A DNA stretch of 64,000 nt from Botryotinia globosa (GCA_014898425.1 RCSZ01000011.1:2221554-2285553), one strand, 5' to 3'; positions 24,228 to 38,500 are shown, counted from the stretch's first letter. The notes: generated by a model from the letters alone, not told the origin. Numbers and translations are program-made.

Positions 24228-24365
24228 ACCTATATGTCACGTGCACGGAAACAACCAGTAGAAGTCGTAAGCTTTACTACTAAGCCACGCACGCAATCTG
24301 ACTATAAAAGGCACAGTATCAGGGATTGAACCTAATAGCTTACTACTATATATATATCCTAGCAC
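24228..24365 (-). ncRNA. tRNA-related fragment(s), possibly SINE-like
   Basis: An abrupt GC-normal island. Read on -, it has GGTTCAATCCC (a perfect B-box/T-arm; stem TTAGG/CCTGA) and, further on, TGGCTTAGTAGT, resembling an A-box. The order and spacing do not fold into one full tRNA, and two tRNA-like pieces seem joined. A real tRNA gene is unlikely. It is more probably a tRNA-derived repeat inserted in the copia pol region. Confidence 0.4.
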
Positions 24366-24410
24366 TATATATTTTATATTTAATTAAAAATAATATAATA
24401 TTCGATATTA

Positions 24411-24505
24411 TTAGATTACAAATAAATAATATATTTATTATAATTAATATAATATTATTAGATTACAAATAAATAATATATTTATTATAATTAATATAAT
24501 ATTTA
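24411..24505. repeat. Perfect 47-bp tandem duplication
   Basis: The unit starting TTAGATTACAAATAAATAAT at 24411 is repeated from 24458 without differences. Exact identity inside RIP-altered DNA implies the duplication arose after RIP of this stretch. Confidence 0.8.
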
Positions 24506-25508
24506 TAGATTATAAGCAAATTAAGCTTAAAAATATAAATTTTAAAGCAAAAGAGTATAGAATACTTATATTAAATATATTATTCAAATTCAATAATAAT
24601 CTGATTATTTAATAATATAATAATATAATTTATCTTCATTAGAAGAAATAACATAAAAATCTTTGTTTAATTAAATTAAAATTATCTAATGTATAAAATA
24701 TATATAATAAATTAAAAAAGTTAGTAATAATGAAAGACTAATATATTATATTATATATTTGAAAAATATACATTATAACTATATATCAATCAAAAATAGT
24801 TTTCGATTTATCTTATATTATATAAATTATTAATTTAAAAAAAAGATATTAATTCTTTCAATAAATATATTCAATAATAAATAAATAATTCAAAAAAAGA
24901 ATTATAATTTATTTTATTTGATATAAATTCCTTCAAATTGATTATATTTATCAGTATATCTTTTATTAATAATAAAGATTTGTTTTCTCAAATTAAATAT
25001 ATTATTATTTTAGTAAATAAATATAATAAAACTAATATTATTCATTAATTATTTATTAAATATAAAAAAGTTTTTAAAAATATATTAATATTAGAATTCT
25101 ATAATAAATTTCAATATTAATATAACAATCAAAAATATGATTGATAAGATTTTTCTAAATTATAAAATTCTATTACTTATATATATTGATTTCAAATCAT
25201 TTTATAATTGTTCTACAAAATTCAAAATTATTAATAAAAAGAAACTTATAATTAATATAATAACTATCTAAGAGATATATAAAAATCAAAAGATTATAAA
25301 AATCAAATAGATTGATAAAAAATCTAATCTAATTAATATAATAATTAAATCTAAATTATATTAAGCCTTAAAGAATTTAATTAATAATAATATTATAAAG
25401 ATTAAAATTATAAAATAAATTGAAAAAGATTAGAAGAATAAATAATTATATAAACAAAAAAGATATTAATTAAAAGGATATAATTCAACGATTTTAGAGA
25501 GTTATTAA

Positions 25509-25670
25509 TATTGGAATAGAGATTATATAATTATACTAATACTTATATTAATACCTTAATATTATAATATAAATCACAATATATTATAGCTCTAGCTTTT
25601 ACAACCTTAAGTAATATTACAATGATATGAACTATAGTATTATATTCTCATAGTGATATCAATAAATACA
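25509..25670 (+). repeat. Copia LTR B
   Basis: A strongly RIP-mutated version of LTR A. The first 16 bases differ only by C-to-T and G-to-A, and CTTTTACAACCTTAAGTAATATTAC aligns with the middle of LTR A after its start CTTTTAGAATCTTAAG. It ends AATAAATACA. It serves as 3' LTR of copia 1 and may also be the 5' LTR of the next copia copy. Confidence 0.8.
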
Positions 25671-28600
25671 TTCCTTTAGAAAATAATTATATATAATTTC
25701 GATTTTATTTAGCGGTCTTTGTTTAGAAATATTGATTAGTTAATACTATATAGCTTTTATAAGGTTTTATAATATTATAAAATATATATCAATTTCATTA
25801 TAAATATTAATAATATTTTTGTATAAGATATATTATAATTGAATTATAGAATAATTTATAAATTATTTATATTCAATAGATTAATTTTTTTATTGAAGTC
25901 AATATAAAATCTCAAATTAACTCTTTTATTAATTCTTTTAATAAGTTTCTTAATAATAATTCAATTAATTATCTAATTTTATTGAAATCTAATAAAATTA
26001 TAAATAATCTAGTTATTCGAAAATTACTCTTTTCCTATAATTCTGAGTATATATAAATTCTATATAACTTTATAGAATAATCTAGTAATAATAATAGCTC
26101 GAATAATTCTAATAATAAAAATAATCGAAATAATAATAAAAATAGAAATGATAAAAATAATAATAAAAGTAATAGAAATAATAACAATTCTGATTATTCC
26201 AATTATAAGAATAATCAAAATATTAATCAATATAATCAAAACTATTATTTTATCAATTTTTTAAAGATTTATAAAAATAATAATAAATATAAAAACATTA
26301 ATAATTCTTTTAATCTAGAGATTTTTATATTTGAGGAATATTTTTATAGAATATTTATATTATTTGAAATAATAATAATAATCTTTCTAATTATATGCTC
26401 AAATGTAGTCAAAGAATATTATTAAAAAATCTAGATTAACTTTTTAATATATTTCAGGGATTATACATTATAATAATCAATAATTTCAAAGGATTTGAAT
26501 AATAATAGAATATATTTTTCAAATAAAATAAGATCTTTTTGAAAGTTTATATTGAGAGTAATTTTAATATTAATTTTTAGAAAATGTTTAATATAATAAT
26601 TACAAATTTATATTTTTTTTAATATATAATTTCTAGTTATATTGTATAAAGGTTTTATTTGTATATAATAATATTTCGAAATATTATTTTGTAATATATA
26701 ACTTTTGTTCGAATGTCTTGGATTTGATTAATTAGATTAAATAAATAATCAATTTTTATCAAAAGGTATTTTCAAGATAAATTATAGTCAAGATATTTCT
26801 TATAAATCAATATTTTTATAATAATAAATCTTTGATTTTTTTTTGAAAACTTTACAATAAATATATTATTAAATAATCCTTCTTTGTATCACCCAATAAA
26901 AGCAAAAATAATTATTATTTTTTTGATTATAAAAAAAAGATTATGAATATTACAAATATATTTAAAATAAATTATTATATTAAATATAACAAACTCAATA
27001 ACAAAAGCTTTATAAAACAATACAATTAGTTTCTGATTGATATTAAATAAAAAATAAATTAAAATAATAATTATTATTATTATTATTATTTCATTAATTA
27101 ATATTTTGTTAATATAAATAATTTTAAGGAAATCTTTACAATATTTTTTATATCAATAAATATTTATAACAATTTATTAATAATCATTAATCTTAATAAT
27201 ATTATAAGTATTTATATATTAATAATTAAAACATTTACTATAAATATTAAATGATATAATAATAATAAATTCTTTAATATTATAATTGATATAGAAATAA
27301 TTAAGAAATCAATTGTTAAATATAAACAACATTGAATATAAAAAAAGATTGAAAATCTTAAATACAATAAAACTATTACTAATTAAATCACAATTTAATT
27401 TAATATCAAAATAATTTCTTTTAGCAATTTATTTTATATAAAACTTATATTTGGAAATATAGAATGAAATATAATAGAAATTAATATTCTATTTTTATTT
27501 TATTTGATAAATATAGATATATTCAAATTCAAGTATAATAATTTTGAAGATATTACTATTATATTTAAAAACATTTATTTTATATATAAAAAATTTGGTT
27601 ATACATTTTTATTATAAAATATTAATATCCAGGATATAATCAATCATTTCATTAATAATAAAGAATACTATTTTATCGAAATCAAACTACAACAAATTCA
27701 TTATTGATTTGAATATTCGTTTGTTTATAAATTTTATAAAATATTCAAATGCTTTAAATACAATAAGGATTTTGAAACAATTAAATAACTCACAAAGTCT
27801 TATTATTATTATTAGATTTATAGTAAATTATTAAATAGATTTAAGTTTTTTTTGCTTAGTAAGGATTTCAAATTCAATTATATAATATTTATTGATATTT
27901 TCTATATCAATAATAATTTTATTCTATACATTATTAATAAAACTATATATTTTCAAATTAATTAATAATTAAATAATATAATTATAAAATATACATAAAA
28001 TAAGCTTTATTAATATTAAATCAATATATATATTAATTTATTAGAATATATTATTTATAATATAAATATTAATTTTATTAAAAAAGGTTTTAGTAATATA
28101 CTATTTTAATATCTATTTAAATAAAAATAATTTTTATAAAAACTTATTATTCGATTAATATTATTAAGAGATTTTATTTATTATTATATTAATCTTACAA
28201 AATTATTTACAAAGAGATTTGTAATTTAAATATTATTAAAATCTTTATATTCCAAATAATTATAAAAACTATTAATGATATTATAAAATTAAATACATTA
28301 ATATCTATTCTATTTGTTTTTAGCATTTTATTTTATTTTATTAAAAGTAATCCTTTAATATTGATTATTTTATAACAAATAATAATAATCTTAAAGATTA
28401 TAATGGAAATTCACAAGATTTATAATCTTATAAAGATATAAAAAGCTATGAATGTATATAATAAATTTTTTATTATTATATTTTATAATATATTATTATT
28501 TAAAAAAAAAGCAATAATATTATTTTAGAAAAATGAAAAGAATCTTTTCTATTTTTTGAAATGAATAGTGAGATATATGTTTAATCTATTTTATTAAATT

Positions 28601-29097
28601 TATAAAATTTAAATTTATATTAGTAAAGATTCATTATCAAGTTGATTAAATCAATCAATTTGATTAAGTTCATTAAGTTGATTAAATCAATTATATTCTA
28701 AGTTACTTTAATAAATATAAAATAATTTTATTAAAATCTAACAAAATTAGATTACTCATTTTTAATATATCAATTATATATATTATAAATTCTAAGAAAT
28801 TGTTTTTGGATTTGTTCAAAAAAAATTAAATGTTTATGCCGATATTTTTTCTATAAATAATTATATTTTAGATTTGAGTTTATATATAAAATCAATATTT
28901 TGATTACTTTATTATTAAATTCGAGAATCTGATTATATATAAAAAATCTAGGAAGAAGAAGATTAATGGATTGATAATCAAGAGTGTATTTGAAATTGTA
29001 TTATTAATAAATATTCCTTTAAGAATATATATTTTTAAGTTATAATTTATCAATAAAATCAAAAATAAAGGAATAAATATTATAAAAGAGTAGAAGA
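25671..29097 (+). pseudogene. Copia 2: 5' part of a second copia element
   Basis: Follows LTR B directly in the same orientation. An Asn/Ser/Arg-rich frame at about 26085-26235 (SSNNNSSNNSNNKNNRNNN) fits a gag tail. At 28985-29080 the frame reads SVFEIVLL, IPLRIYIFKL and FINKIKNKG, the front of a copia RT as in copia 1. The region is then broken at about 29098 by an LTR-like repeat, so RT core and RNase H are missing. A palindrome-bearing segment (28724) has counterparts in copia 1 (23388, 23460), supporting one family. Confidence 0.65.
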
Positions 29098-29322
29098 TGA
29101 TAGGGTCATAGAATAATCCTTCATATATATTATAGGAAAATCACTATAACATATCACCTCAAACAAAGGAGAGAAGAGGGAGGCTCTATATAATACTTTA
29201 CAAAACATACTAAAAGTTTGATAAATAGAAATTAACTGTTTTTTCTAAACTATAAGAAAAAGGGTTATAAATATTAGTTATAAAAATAAATTATATAATT
29301 AATACAAAAATTTGTTTATATT
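29098..29322 (-). repeat. Partial LTR-like repeat, partner of 52180-52404
   Basis: From TGATAGGGTCATAGAATAATCC through CTATATAATACTTTACAAAA to the TATA-containing GGGTTATAAATATTAGTTAT, it matches 52180-52404 with nearly all differences being transitions. The GC-rich TGTCGGG end seen at 52483 is absent here. It cuts into the copia 2 RT. Confidence 0.75.
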
Positions 29323-29642
29323 TTTTTTTATATAGAAATATTAATTACTTCAATTAATAAACCTAGATATAAAAATATAAAAAAAAATAATCAAAAAAAA
29401 ATAAAAACAAATACTGCTTTTGCTTAATATAATCAATTTAATAAATATTACAAAAGAAAGATAACTTTATTAAAATTTGATAAAATTAAATAGCTTTTTA
29501 ATAGAATTCTATAATCAAATATTAATAAAAGCTTAATAACGAATTCTTTTATTTTTTCAAAAGGGAGTTAAAAGATTTAGAATCCTTTTAAATTTCTATA
29601 AACTTTTTAAAGTTCTTGAAGATTGATAAAGAGAATTAGATT
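29323..29642. other. AT-rich spacer before the tandem array
   Basis: No recognisable motif apart from one copy of the 25-bp palindrome at 29463-29487. Confidence 0.45.
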
Positions 29643-29658
29643 CTTATATTTCCTTTTC

Positions 29659-29856
29659 TTAATCTTTATTTTTTAAAGAAATCATTATTCTCTTTAATCT
29701 TCTATTTTCCGGAATATTAAAAGATTCTTTATTATTCTGTTCAGGGTTAAAACTATTATTATTATTATCGCTGCTTAATAAGATTAGCTTATTTTGCTTT
29801 TTTTTATTAAGCTCAAAGTATTTGTTATTATATTCATTCTTTAGGTTTTGCTTCAA
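29659..29856 (-). pseudogene. Pre-RT polyprotein segment, truncated copy
   Basis: 65 codons, homologous to 42226-42474 (shared KQNLKN.YNNKYFE, QNKLIL and P.RRLKRI.ISL.NKD blocks). In the other copy this segment runs directly into RT. Here the reading frame is cut at 29643, where the homology to unit B stops, so RT does not follow. Confidence 0.65.
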
Positions 29857-32800
29857 GATTGTAAAATATAATTTATTTTTATAATATCTTTTAATAGATT
29901 TAATATCCTTAAAAGCTTTTAAAAAAAAACACTTAATATTTTTTATATAATATTAATATCAAGTATTGAAATCATTGTTATTTATAAAAAGAAGTTTAAT
30001 AACTTTTTTAAATATAAATAAATCATTTTAAAAAAACTTATTAATAAGAATTTATTCGATAGGATTTTGAGTAATTAAATAATATTCAATTAGAAATTTA
30101 GAAATTTTATATTGATTATTATTAATGATATATTTGTCAAAGATAGATTTCAAGTTATGATATATATTCCTAATATTCTGATATTTCAATTTATTTTTTA
30201 GTGTAAAGTTCAAATCGTTTTTTAGAAGTTTTCTTATTATAATATATAATATAATTGATATTATAAAGGGAACAATATCTTTATTGTTGAATTTAATTTT
30301 AAATATTATAGAATTCTCTATAATTATAAATATTTAGTTATAATTAGTTTTTCTAATAAATTATATTAAGACAATTAAATAAGTATATCCTATATAACCT
30401 TTTTTCGAAATAATATTCTAAAAGTAATCTTTTTCGAAAAGTTTATTAAATATTTCTAAGATAGATATAATGAGATTTCGCTATATTATTTTATATTCTA
30501 ATTCTGATTTTACTTTGTTATATTCTATTCTATATTTTGATTTTTTAGATTGAGAATGAATAATATATATAATGAGATTATTTATATATCTAAATCGATA
30601 CTTAATGTAAAATTCTTTTATATTTCTATATATAAATATATAATCAAAAGTTTTATTAGACTGAATAATAATAATTAAAAAAGAAATAGAAATAAAACGA
30701 AATTTTTGATTTATATATTATAATATAATAATTCATTAGATTTTTAGATTTTATTTGAAGGTTTATTATATTAAAAAGTAATAATAGTAATAAACAAATC
30801 TGAGTTTTATATTCTTATAACAATTATAATAATAATATATTTTTATAAACTTTTGAATCAAAAGAATATAGACTTTTCTAATAAAATGAAAATATTTATT
30901 GGATTTTGTAGGTTTATATACTTCAAGTTTATAGATTGTAATTAAACTAATAATAAAAGTTTAAATAATCATAGGGGTAGTAATATTACATTTGATAAAT
31001 TTGAATTTTAATATATCAAAAAGCTTTATTTTTCTTTCCTCATTAGTTATCACATTTTCTTTGAATTAATAGAAATATCTATCGTTAATATAAATATTAT
31101 CAATTCGATTTTAATATTTATATAAAAATCGAAGATATTTTAATAAATTCTTTTGATTTATATATACAATTTTGAATTTAAGAATATTAACAAATTGATA
31201 TAAGTAATAATTATAAAGATTATCAAGCATTTTATTTATTAATATTATTATTACTTTTTAACTCATTTGTTTTATAATATATTTTTTTTTTAATAAATGA
31301 AATCAATCCTTTGATTGTAGAATATCTTTTTTATATTTATATACTTTAGATTAGTTAATATCATTATTCTTATCTTTTTTGTTTTCATTTTTTGGTAAAA
31401 TACCTTATCGAAATATGATTTTGTTTATTAAATATTTATTGAATAATTTAATATTTTTATTTATTATTATTAAACTAAATCTTAATTACCTTTAAAGATT
31501 TATAAAAATATCTTTTAAAAACAAAAAAGAAGGAATTTGTAAAAACTCAATAATTGAATTTTTAATAAAAAGAATATCTTCAGAATAATTTGTACTAAAT
31601 TTTTCAAGTATTTTAATTATATTATATTAAAAATCAAGTTTTCTTTTTTGTTTATCATTCTATTTGAAAAATTTATCAAAAAACTTTTTATTTAGAATTC
31701 TAAAAGCAATTTTGAATTTGAAGGATATCAAATACTAATTAACTCAAATTCTAAATTTCGAGTTTTCAAAAAATCTGTATATAAGTTCTTTATTAACTAA
31801 TTCCAATACAATTTTTGAAATAATAATTCTAATTAATTTGAAAAACTTATTATAAAATTTTGTATTATAAAATATAATTAAAATTGTAATAAATATTATA
31901 TTTTTCTGCAAATGGTTTTAATATATACAAATTTTGTTAATAGTCTTTTGTTATAATTTATAGAATTTTTTTATTCTAAAAAGAATAATTTCATTATCGA
32001 TTTTCATTTGTTTTATTGTTATATAAGCTTTGATATAAAGATTATTCTATAGAATTAGAATTATAATTATTTTTATTAATATATTTGCTTTAATTTTTTA
32101 TTTTTTTGTTTATATATTAAACTCAATAAATTTTGTATATTATTATTTTTTTGAAAATCTTTGTATAATCTCAAAAACTTTTAGTATATTAGAAAGCTGA
32201 GTATTATTAATTATTATTATTATATTGTAATATATATATTATAATTGAATATTTGAATATTATATAGTATAATTTAGTTTGTTATTAAATTATTTAGATA
32301 TTTTGAAGGGATTTTTTAAAAAAGATAATTTTGCTAAAATTTGGTAAAGTTATATAAACTATTTAAGAGAATATGAAAAGGAGTTATTTTATATATAATA
32401 GTAAGGGATTGAAATATTAAAGTGATTAGGAAAAAAGATAATAAAGAGAGTAAAAGGATTATAGATTAGTAGAAATATTGGAAAAAGAAAGGAAAGTATT
32501 TTTATTTTATAAATAGTTTTTTTTGTTTTATAATACTAAGGAAAAAGATATTATAAAAAATAATTCCTAGAAAAAGAAAAAAGAGAAAAAGAAAATTATT
32601 TTTTTAAATAAAAATAGATAAAAACATTTTTCTTTATTGAAAGAATTTTGTAGATAATTATTCTTTTTATTGTATAAAAAAAAATGTTATTTTTGTTATT
32701 AAACTAATAACTAGGATTTCTATAAATATATAATTAATATTTCTTGAGATTATATTTGAAAATCCTAATATATTATTTATTTGTATATAATCAATTATTA

Positions 32801-33829
32801 CTTTCAAACTATTAAAATATTGATTTATACAATTAGATCTTTATAATTTTAATAATATTTTTAATAAATTCTTATAATTTGATTAATTGTTATTTCTTTT
32901 AATATTATTATTTGAAATTGATAAATATTCTCTTTCCTTTTTTATAAATTTCTTGAGGCAAGATTTTAAATAAATTTTATTAATTAAAATTCTATTTATT
33001 TTTTTCAAGGTATAAATATCCTTATTAAAATCTATAATTATTACTTGGTATAATCTAAGCTATTAATATATAAACTTTTTTTTATATAATATATCAATTT
33101 TTAATTATAGATTGTATTAAAATATAATATTTTTTAAATTAATATTTTTGTTTATTATATTGTTATTTCTATTAAAACACTTTTTTTATTTAAGTAATAA
33201 TATTTTTTATAAAATATAGTTTCTTTTATATCAATATTATATATTTTTAATTGTTGAAGATATAATGCTAGTAAATCTATTTAGATTGTTATTAATTTCT
33301 AATTAAAAATTCTTTAGATATAAAATCTTGTTTTGATAAATAATATTGGGTAATAGTTATAAATTATATAAAATAGAATAAAATTAATTGATTAATATAT
33401 TATAATTTTATTAACAAATAATATTGTATTAAGATATTTTAATCATTCTTTTTTTCTATTTATTATTTTAAATAATTTATTAACAATAGATCTATAATCT
33501 TATTCAATTTAACTATTTGCTTTAAAATTGTATATAAAGATTTGTATCTATTGAATACTATATTTCTTTAAGAAATATACTATATATACTTTATTCTCTA
33601 AACCATTATTTATCAAAATCTTATCGAAAATAAAATAATAATAAATAATAGATTATATAAAAATAATTATTACTTATAAAATTATATTTTGAAAAGTTTT
33701 TTTCTTTACCCATCCTAATAGATTATTTTTAAAAAGTATTAAATACTTATAGTTATTATTTAAAGATATATATATAATATTTAATCTACATTTTTATTAA
33801 TATATACTTATTTATATCGAATATAAAGA

Positions 33830-34198
33830 TTTTTTCTAGAAATTCGATTATTATAATTGACAATTTGAATAAGAATTAACGAATTTCTTAATAATATTAT
33901 ATATCTTTGTCTAATAATATAATTATAATATTTTATTAAAAATGTTTTTTATTTTTTTATGATTGTAGACTTTATATAGATTATCGATAAAAGCAATTTA
34001 TTCTATTTTATTATTAATTATTTTTCTAAAAGATAAATATTTTGTATTAATCTTGAAAAAATAATTATTATAAATATAGAATCTGAAAGCTTTTTTTTTA
34101 AAGTTTTTGAAGATTTTTTTTATTATATTTTCAGGTTTATATAATAAAGTTAGATATCTAATTATTTCTTGACTTTTTTTATTATATATTAGATTCAA
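33830..34198 (-). pseudogene. Integrase zinc-binding region, unit A
   Basis: Open for 66 codons (33998-34198): LLYKPENIIKKIFKNFKKKA and YIYNNYFFK.NTKYL. This matches the stretch just before the H2C2 zinc finger of the fungal Ty3 family with the 'RPEGM...LYRR' motif. The His/Cys ligands lie downstream in broken frame. Same position as 46527-46730 in unit B. Confidence 0.7.
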
Positions 34199-35083
34199 TA
34201 TATAACTTTATTTAAATTTAATAAAGTTATATGAAATAAGAATATTTTGAATATTATTAAATTTATTAATAATCTATTTATTAATATTATCTTCTTAAGT
34301 TTTTTTTATTAAAATTTAGTAAAAATATTTAGTTTATAAAAAAGTTTATTTGTTACAATATATATTATTCTTTCTATATATTAAACTTCGAAATCAAAAA
34401 GTCTAATTTATATAATTCATTTTGTTATTAGAATTTCTGAGAGATTTATTACTATTTTATTTAATTGAATAATAAGAATCTTAATATTAATTTCAAAAAT
34501 GAAATATATCCTATACAAATTATATTTATATTTTCAAAAAACCTTAAGTACTCCTTTATATTCTTTTTTTATAATATTATAATTCTTTTCTATATTATTT
34601 TATAGTTTATTTTCAAATCTAATTATTATATATTTACTATTAAGTTTTTGATTTAGTATTGTATTCTAATTATTGAAATTAATATTTATATCTAAAATGA
34701 TTATTCCAATTATTAAAATGTTTTTATAATTTAATAATATTAAGATAAAAGGTTTTATTAATTCAACTTTTAATAAATTCATAATGTTTTTTTATTCTTT
34801 TATTTATATAAATTCCTAGTCTTTTTTTAATAAGTAATATAATAATTCGGTTTTTTAAATAAATTGTTTGATTTAGATATAATAATATATATATATATTT
34901 AAAAATATACAAATCTTTATAGCATTTCTAGATTCAAATTAATTTATAATCCAAGCAATTTTTGATTATTATAGAATTTGTTTTTTAAATTTTATAATAT
35001 ATTTTATAATTTCTATATTATTAAAACACTATTTGAATTTCGTTTTAATTAAATACTTTATTTTTTCTATACATTCTAAGGTT

Positions 35084-35088
35084 TTATT
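35084..35088. repeat. Target-site duplication TTATT (left)
   Basis: TTATT directly before the LTR at 35089, repeated at 41666-41670 directly after the LTR ending at 41665. Unit B has the uninterrupted sequence AAGGTTTTATTAATC at about 47683-47697. Confidence 0.93.
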
Positions 35089-35238
35089 TGTCAAGATATG
35101 AGTAAAGACTTATATTATACTATAAGGGTTCTAAGTGCTATGAAAGGTTGAGGTCTTATTATAGAAAATAGGGTATATTAAGGGTATGCTAAGGGTTTGT
35201 ATTTGAGGTATGAAGGTAATGTAATTAATATTATAATA
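35089..35238 (-). repeat. 3' LTR of chromovirus 2 (150 bp)
   Basis: Starts TGTCAAGATATGAG on +. It is the most strongly RIP-altered of the four family LTRs: its GGCGCC end has become AATATT. The interior flank GTATCTCTTTTTTAAAG corresponds to the polypurine tract on the - strand. Confidence 0.93.
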
Positions 35239-35519
35239 GTATCTCTTTTTTAAAGTTTGTTTATTCTAAGTAAGCTAAGGTATAAAGTAATTTTATTATT
35301 TTTTAACAAAGTTATAAAGAATCAATTCAATATTAATTAAATAAAAACCTAAAACTTCTTGAAATAATATTAGAATAATTTAATTTTTATTATAAAATTA
35401 AAGTGAATTGTTTTTAAAATAATAATCAATTAATAGATTTTCTTTAATTTATTTAATTCTTATTTAAAAATTATTATTAATGTAGTAGCATTTGAGGTGG
35501 TGGATTTTTTGAATTTAAT

Positions 35520-38500
35520 TTATATAAACGGATCTAATTTATCTGGATGTATTAGATAAAATACAATAATTATTTCCTTTTGATTTTGGAGATTCTCAAT
35601 TGATTGTTATAATAATAGATAATGTTTCTATTTGATATAATAATAGAAACTGTATTCATTGTAATAATCAAGGATTTTTTCGAATTCTTATTATTTGATT
35701 TCCTTATATATTTCGTTATCTTTTTTGAGAATTCAATCTTGATTTTTGTATAACTTGATAATATTGATAATATTTTAGTCTAATAATTTTAATAAATAAT
35801 AAAGTAATTGAAACAATGAGTTATAGAATATCAGAAAAATCTTAAAGTTAATTAGAAATTGCAATAAACAAACCTGTTTATAGATTTTGAAAACTTTATA
35901 AAAACTATTTTATTTGTTGTTATTCTTTTTTATTGGATAATTGATTTTTATATTCTTTATATTAATCTATACCTTATTATTTTTTTTATAAAAGAAAATA
36001 TTAATTTGAATTCTATTAATATAATCTTTATATTTTTGGATTGATTGAATTATAAATGTTTTGAGTTTAATTAAAATAAAATTAAATCTATTTACAATCT
36101 CGTTGGTTTTGAGGAACTTTTGTTTCTTTTGATATAATAAATTTGATAAAATTAATATAAATGGTTTAACTTTAAAATATGAATAATAATTATAATTGGT
36201 GAAGAATAGGGATATACTGATAATTTCTGATATAATATTATTCAACACGAATTTTGCAAATAGGAATTAATCGGATTAATTGTTTTAATAAAAGTTTATA
36301 AAAATATAAAGGTATTGTTTTACTATAATATTAATTCTCTCTATTTAATTATTGGATTTGGGATAAAATGAGAAAGATTGTTTTAAAATAATTGATAAAT
36401 ATTTGAATAGATACTTTTAGAATTTAGAAATAAATTAAAAGTTTTTATCGAATATAATATTATCAGAAATATTATATAAACAATATATCTTTTCAATAAA
36501 TCGATTTACAAACTCTTTTACAAATAATCCTACCATTAATATAAAATATTATATTTTAATTAGATAGTAGATAATTATAATAATATACTAATATTTCTTT
36601 CTATAATATTTATTAATTAATAATAATATAATATAATTGATAAAAATATTTAACCAGGAATAAAATAATATTAACAAAAATTCAAGAAATCTAAATATAA
36701 TGAGATAGAAAGCTTTAATATAAAAATAAAGTTAATAAGTTTATACAAATATCTTAATCTTTCTAGATATATTAGACCATTAATATATATAAGAAACAAA
36801 ATCAATAGTTTTGACACAACCTGAATATCCAACTAATTCAATTGAATATATATAATATATAATCTATATACAAAGTTTAATAAAAAAAAGAATAAAAAAA
36901 CAATTATAATAAAAAATTTTATTATTAATTAATCTACAATTTTATAAAATTATTTGAAAATCCTTTTGAATATCTAATAGCTAATAATAGACAAAAAGAT
37001 TTCAAAGTATTATACACATAGTTATAATTAATTCGAATGATTTGTATATTTTATTAATAAGATTATTAATTGATTTATTAATATTAAGAATAATTATATC
37101 CATTAGAATTATAATCAGATTTAAATTGCTATTCACTTATTGAATAATATCCTTAAATATAATAATATTAAATACCTGTTTTGGGAGAATTGTTTATAAA
37201 TAATTCTTAATTCAATTATTGTTAGAATTAATATATACTAAACAGTTTTTAGCTTTATAATTCAAAGTATTAAGATAAATAGTTTTGTAATTAAATCGAT
37301 ATATAATACAAAAATTAAATTCCAATAAGAATTCAGTTTATCTAATTTATTATTGATTCAATATTTTTATTAATATAAAATATTCAAGATTTTTATAATT
37401 AATAATAATTTCGAATAGTTTTTAAATACTATATAATTCCAGCTTTTATTTTTTTAATGATTTTATAATTATTAGGAGTTTTTTATTATAGATTTTGTAA
37501 TTATATTCAATAATATTATATTTTGATAAGAAATATACTATTAGATATAGATTTTTTTTATTATTATATTATAAAAGGATATTATTTGTAATTCAATTGA
37601 AAGTATTGATTTCAATCATTATATAATAATAGTAATCAAATATAGTAAGGATTGAGATAAAGAAGAAAGTATTCTTTAGTATTGTAAAAGCATTTTTCTG
37701 TTTAGAATCCTAGTTTTATATTTTTTCTTTCTTTAAAAGGCAATTGAAGGGCTCCATAATCTTAGAAAAATTGTAAATGAAATATTAATAAAAATTAGCA
37801 AATTTAAGGAAACACTAAAGATCTTTAAATTTAGTTAATAATTTCTAATTGAATATAATATCGACTTTCTTCAGATTTATTTTTATATTTCTTAGAATAA
37901 TAATTAAATCGAGGTATTTGATTTTTTTTGTTTTAAATTTGTATTTATTAATATCGATTTATAATCTGATATTAATCAATTATTAAATAATCTTATAGAC
38001 ATATTCTTTATAATCTATAATATTTTCGGAGTAAATCAAAATATTATTTAAGTATATTATACAAATTCTATTTAGAAGATTGAAAAGAATATAATTAATA
38101 TAGTTTTGGAATAAGACTAATATATTATAAAGTTTAAAGGGTATTATTAATAATTCGAATAAACCGAAACAAGTAATAAAAACGATTTTCCACTCATAGC
38201 CCTTTGTGATTTGTAATTTATTAAAAATAGTGATAATATTAAGCTTAATATAGATTTTAATGTAATATAAAGTATTAAGGGTTTTTTTAATCAATAATAG
38301 AAAATATTGATTTTTAATAATAATATTATTTAGATTCTAATAGTTTTAATAGATTCAAATATTTTCTTTTAATTTAATAACTAGAAGAAATAAAATGATT
38401 GATTGAAAACAAGATTCCTAAATAAATCTCTTATTCAAATTGTTATCAAGCCATTTATAAACAACTTAAAGTTTAGTTAAAGATATTGAATAGCTTTTAT

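Larger units (their letters stand above)
22190..25420 (+). pseudogene. Copia 1 pol remnant (integrase side, RT front, RNase H)
   Basis: A heavily stopped coding region. Near 22200-22540 a frame resembles the gag-pre-integrase/GHPS region. At 23765-23860 the frame reads INKLIENNIFQF, NIRIFN and FINKIKNK, matching the start of fungal copia RTs ('GVF', 'RIFNSRFVDEIKNKG'). At 24950-25420 the RNase H domain is clear: an IIKICFLK...YIDFKSFYN block (from TDSKSLYD), MIDKIF, and finally KSNLINIIIKSKLY and ALKNLI (from 'SNPADAMTKSKPCSALKNLI'). No intact catalytic set remains. Confidence 0.8.
17016..25670 (+). mobile_element. Ty1/copia element 1 with internal insertions
   Basis: LTRs at 17016-17195 and 25509-25670 are related by RIP transitions plus an indel: TGTCGGGATAGGGATC in the first, TATTGGAATAGAGATT in the second. 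Copia-type gag, gag-pre-integrase-like, RT-front and RNase H motifs lie between 20220 and 25420 on +. Its 8.65 kb is longer than a usual copia element because it contains the right arm of the inverted repeat and two MITEs. No matching 5-bp target duplication is visible (GTTAC on the left, TTCCT on the right), so one LTR may be shared with a neighbouring copy. Confidence 0.82.

Noticed and set aside
37983..38294. Functional reverse transcriptase because the frame is open for 103 codons
   Set aside because: Catalytic YLDD is YLNN and the rest of pol is broken by stops, so it is a relic.
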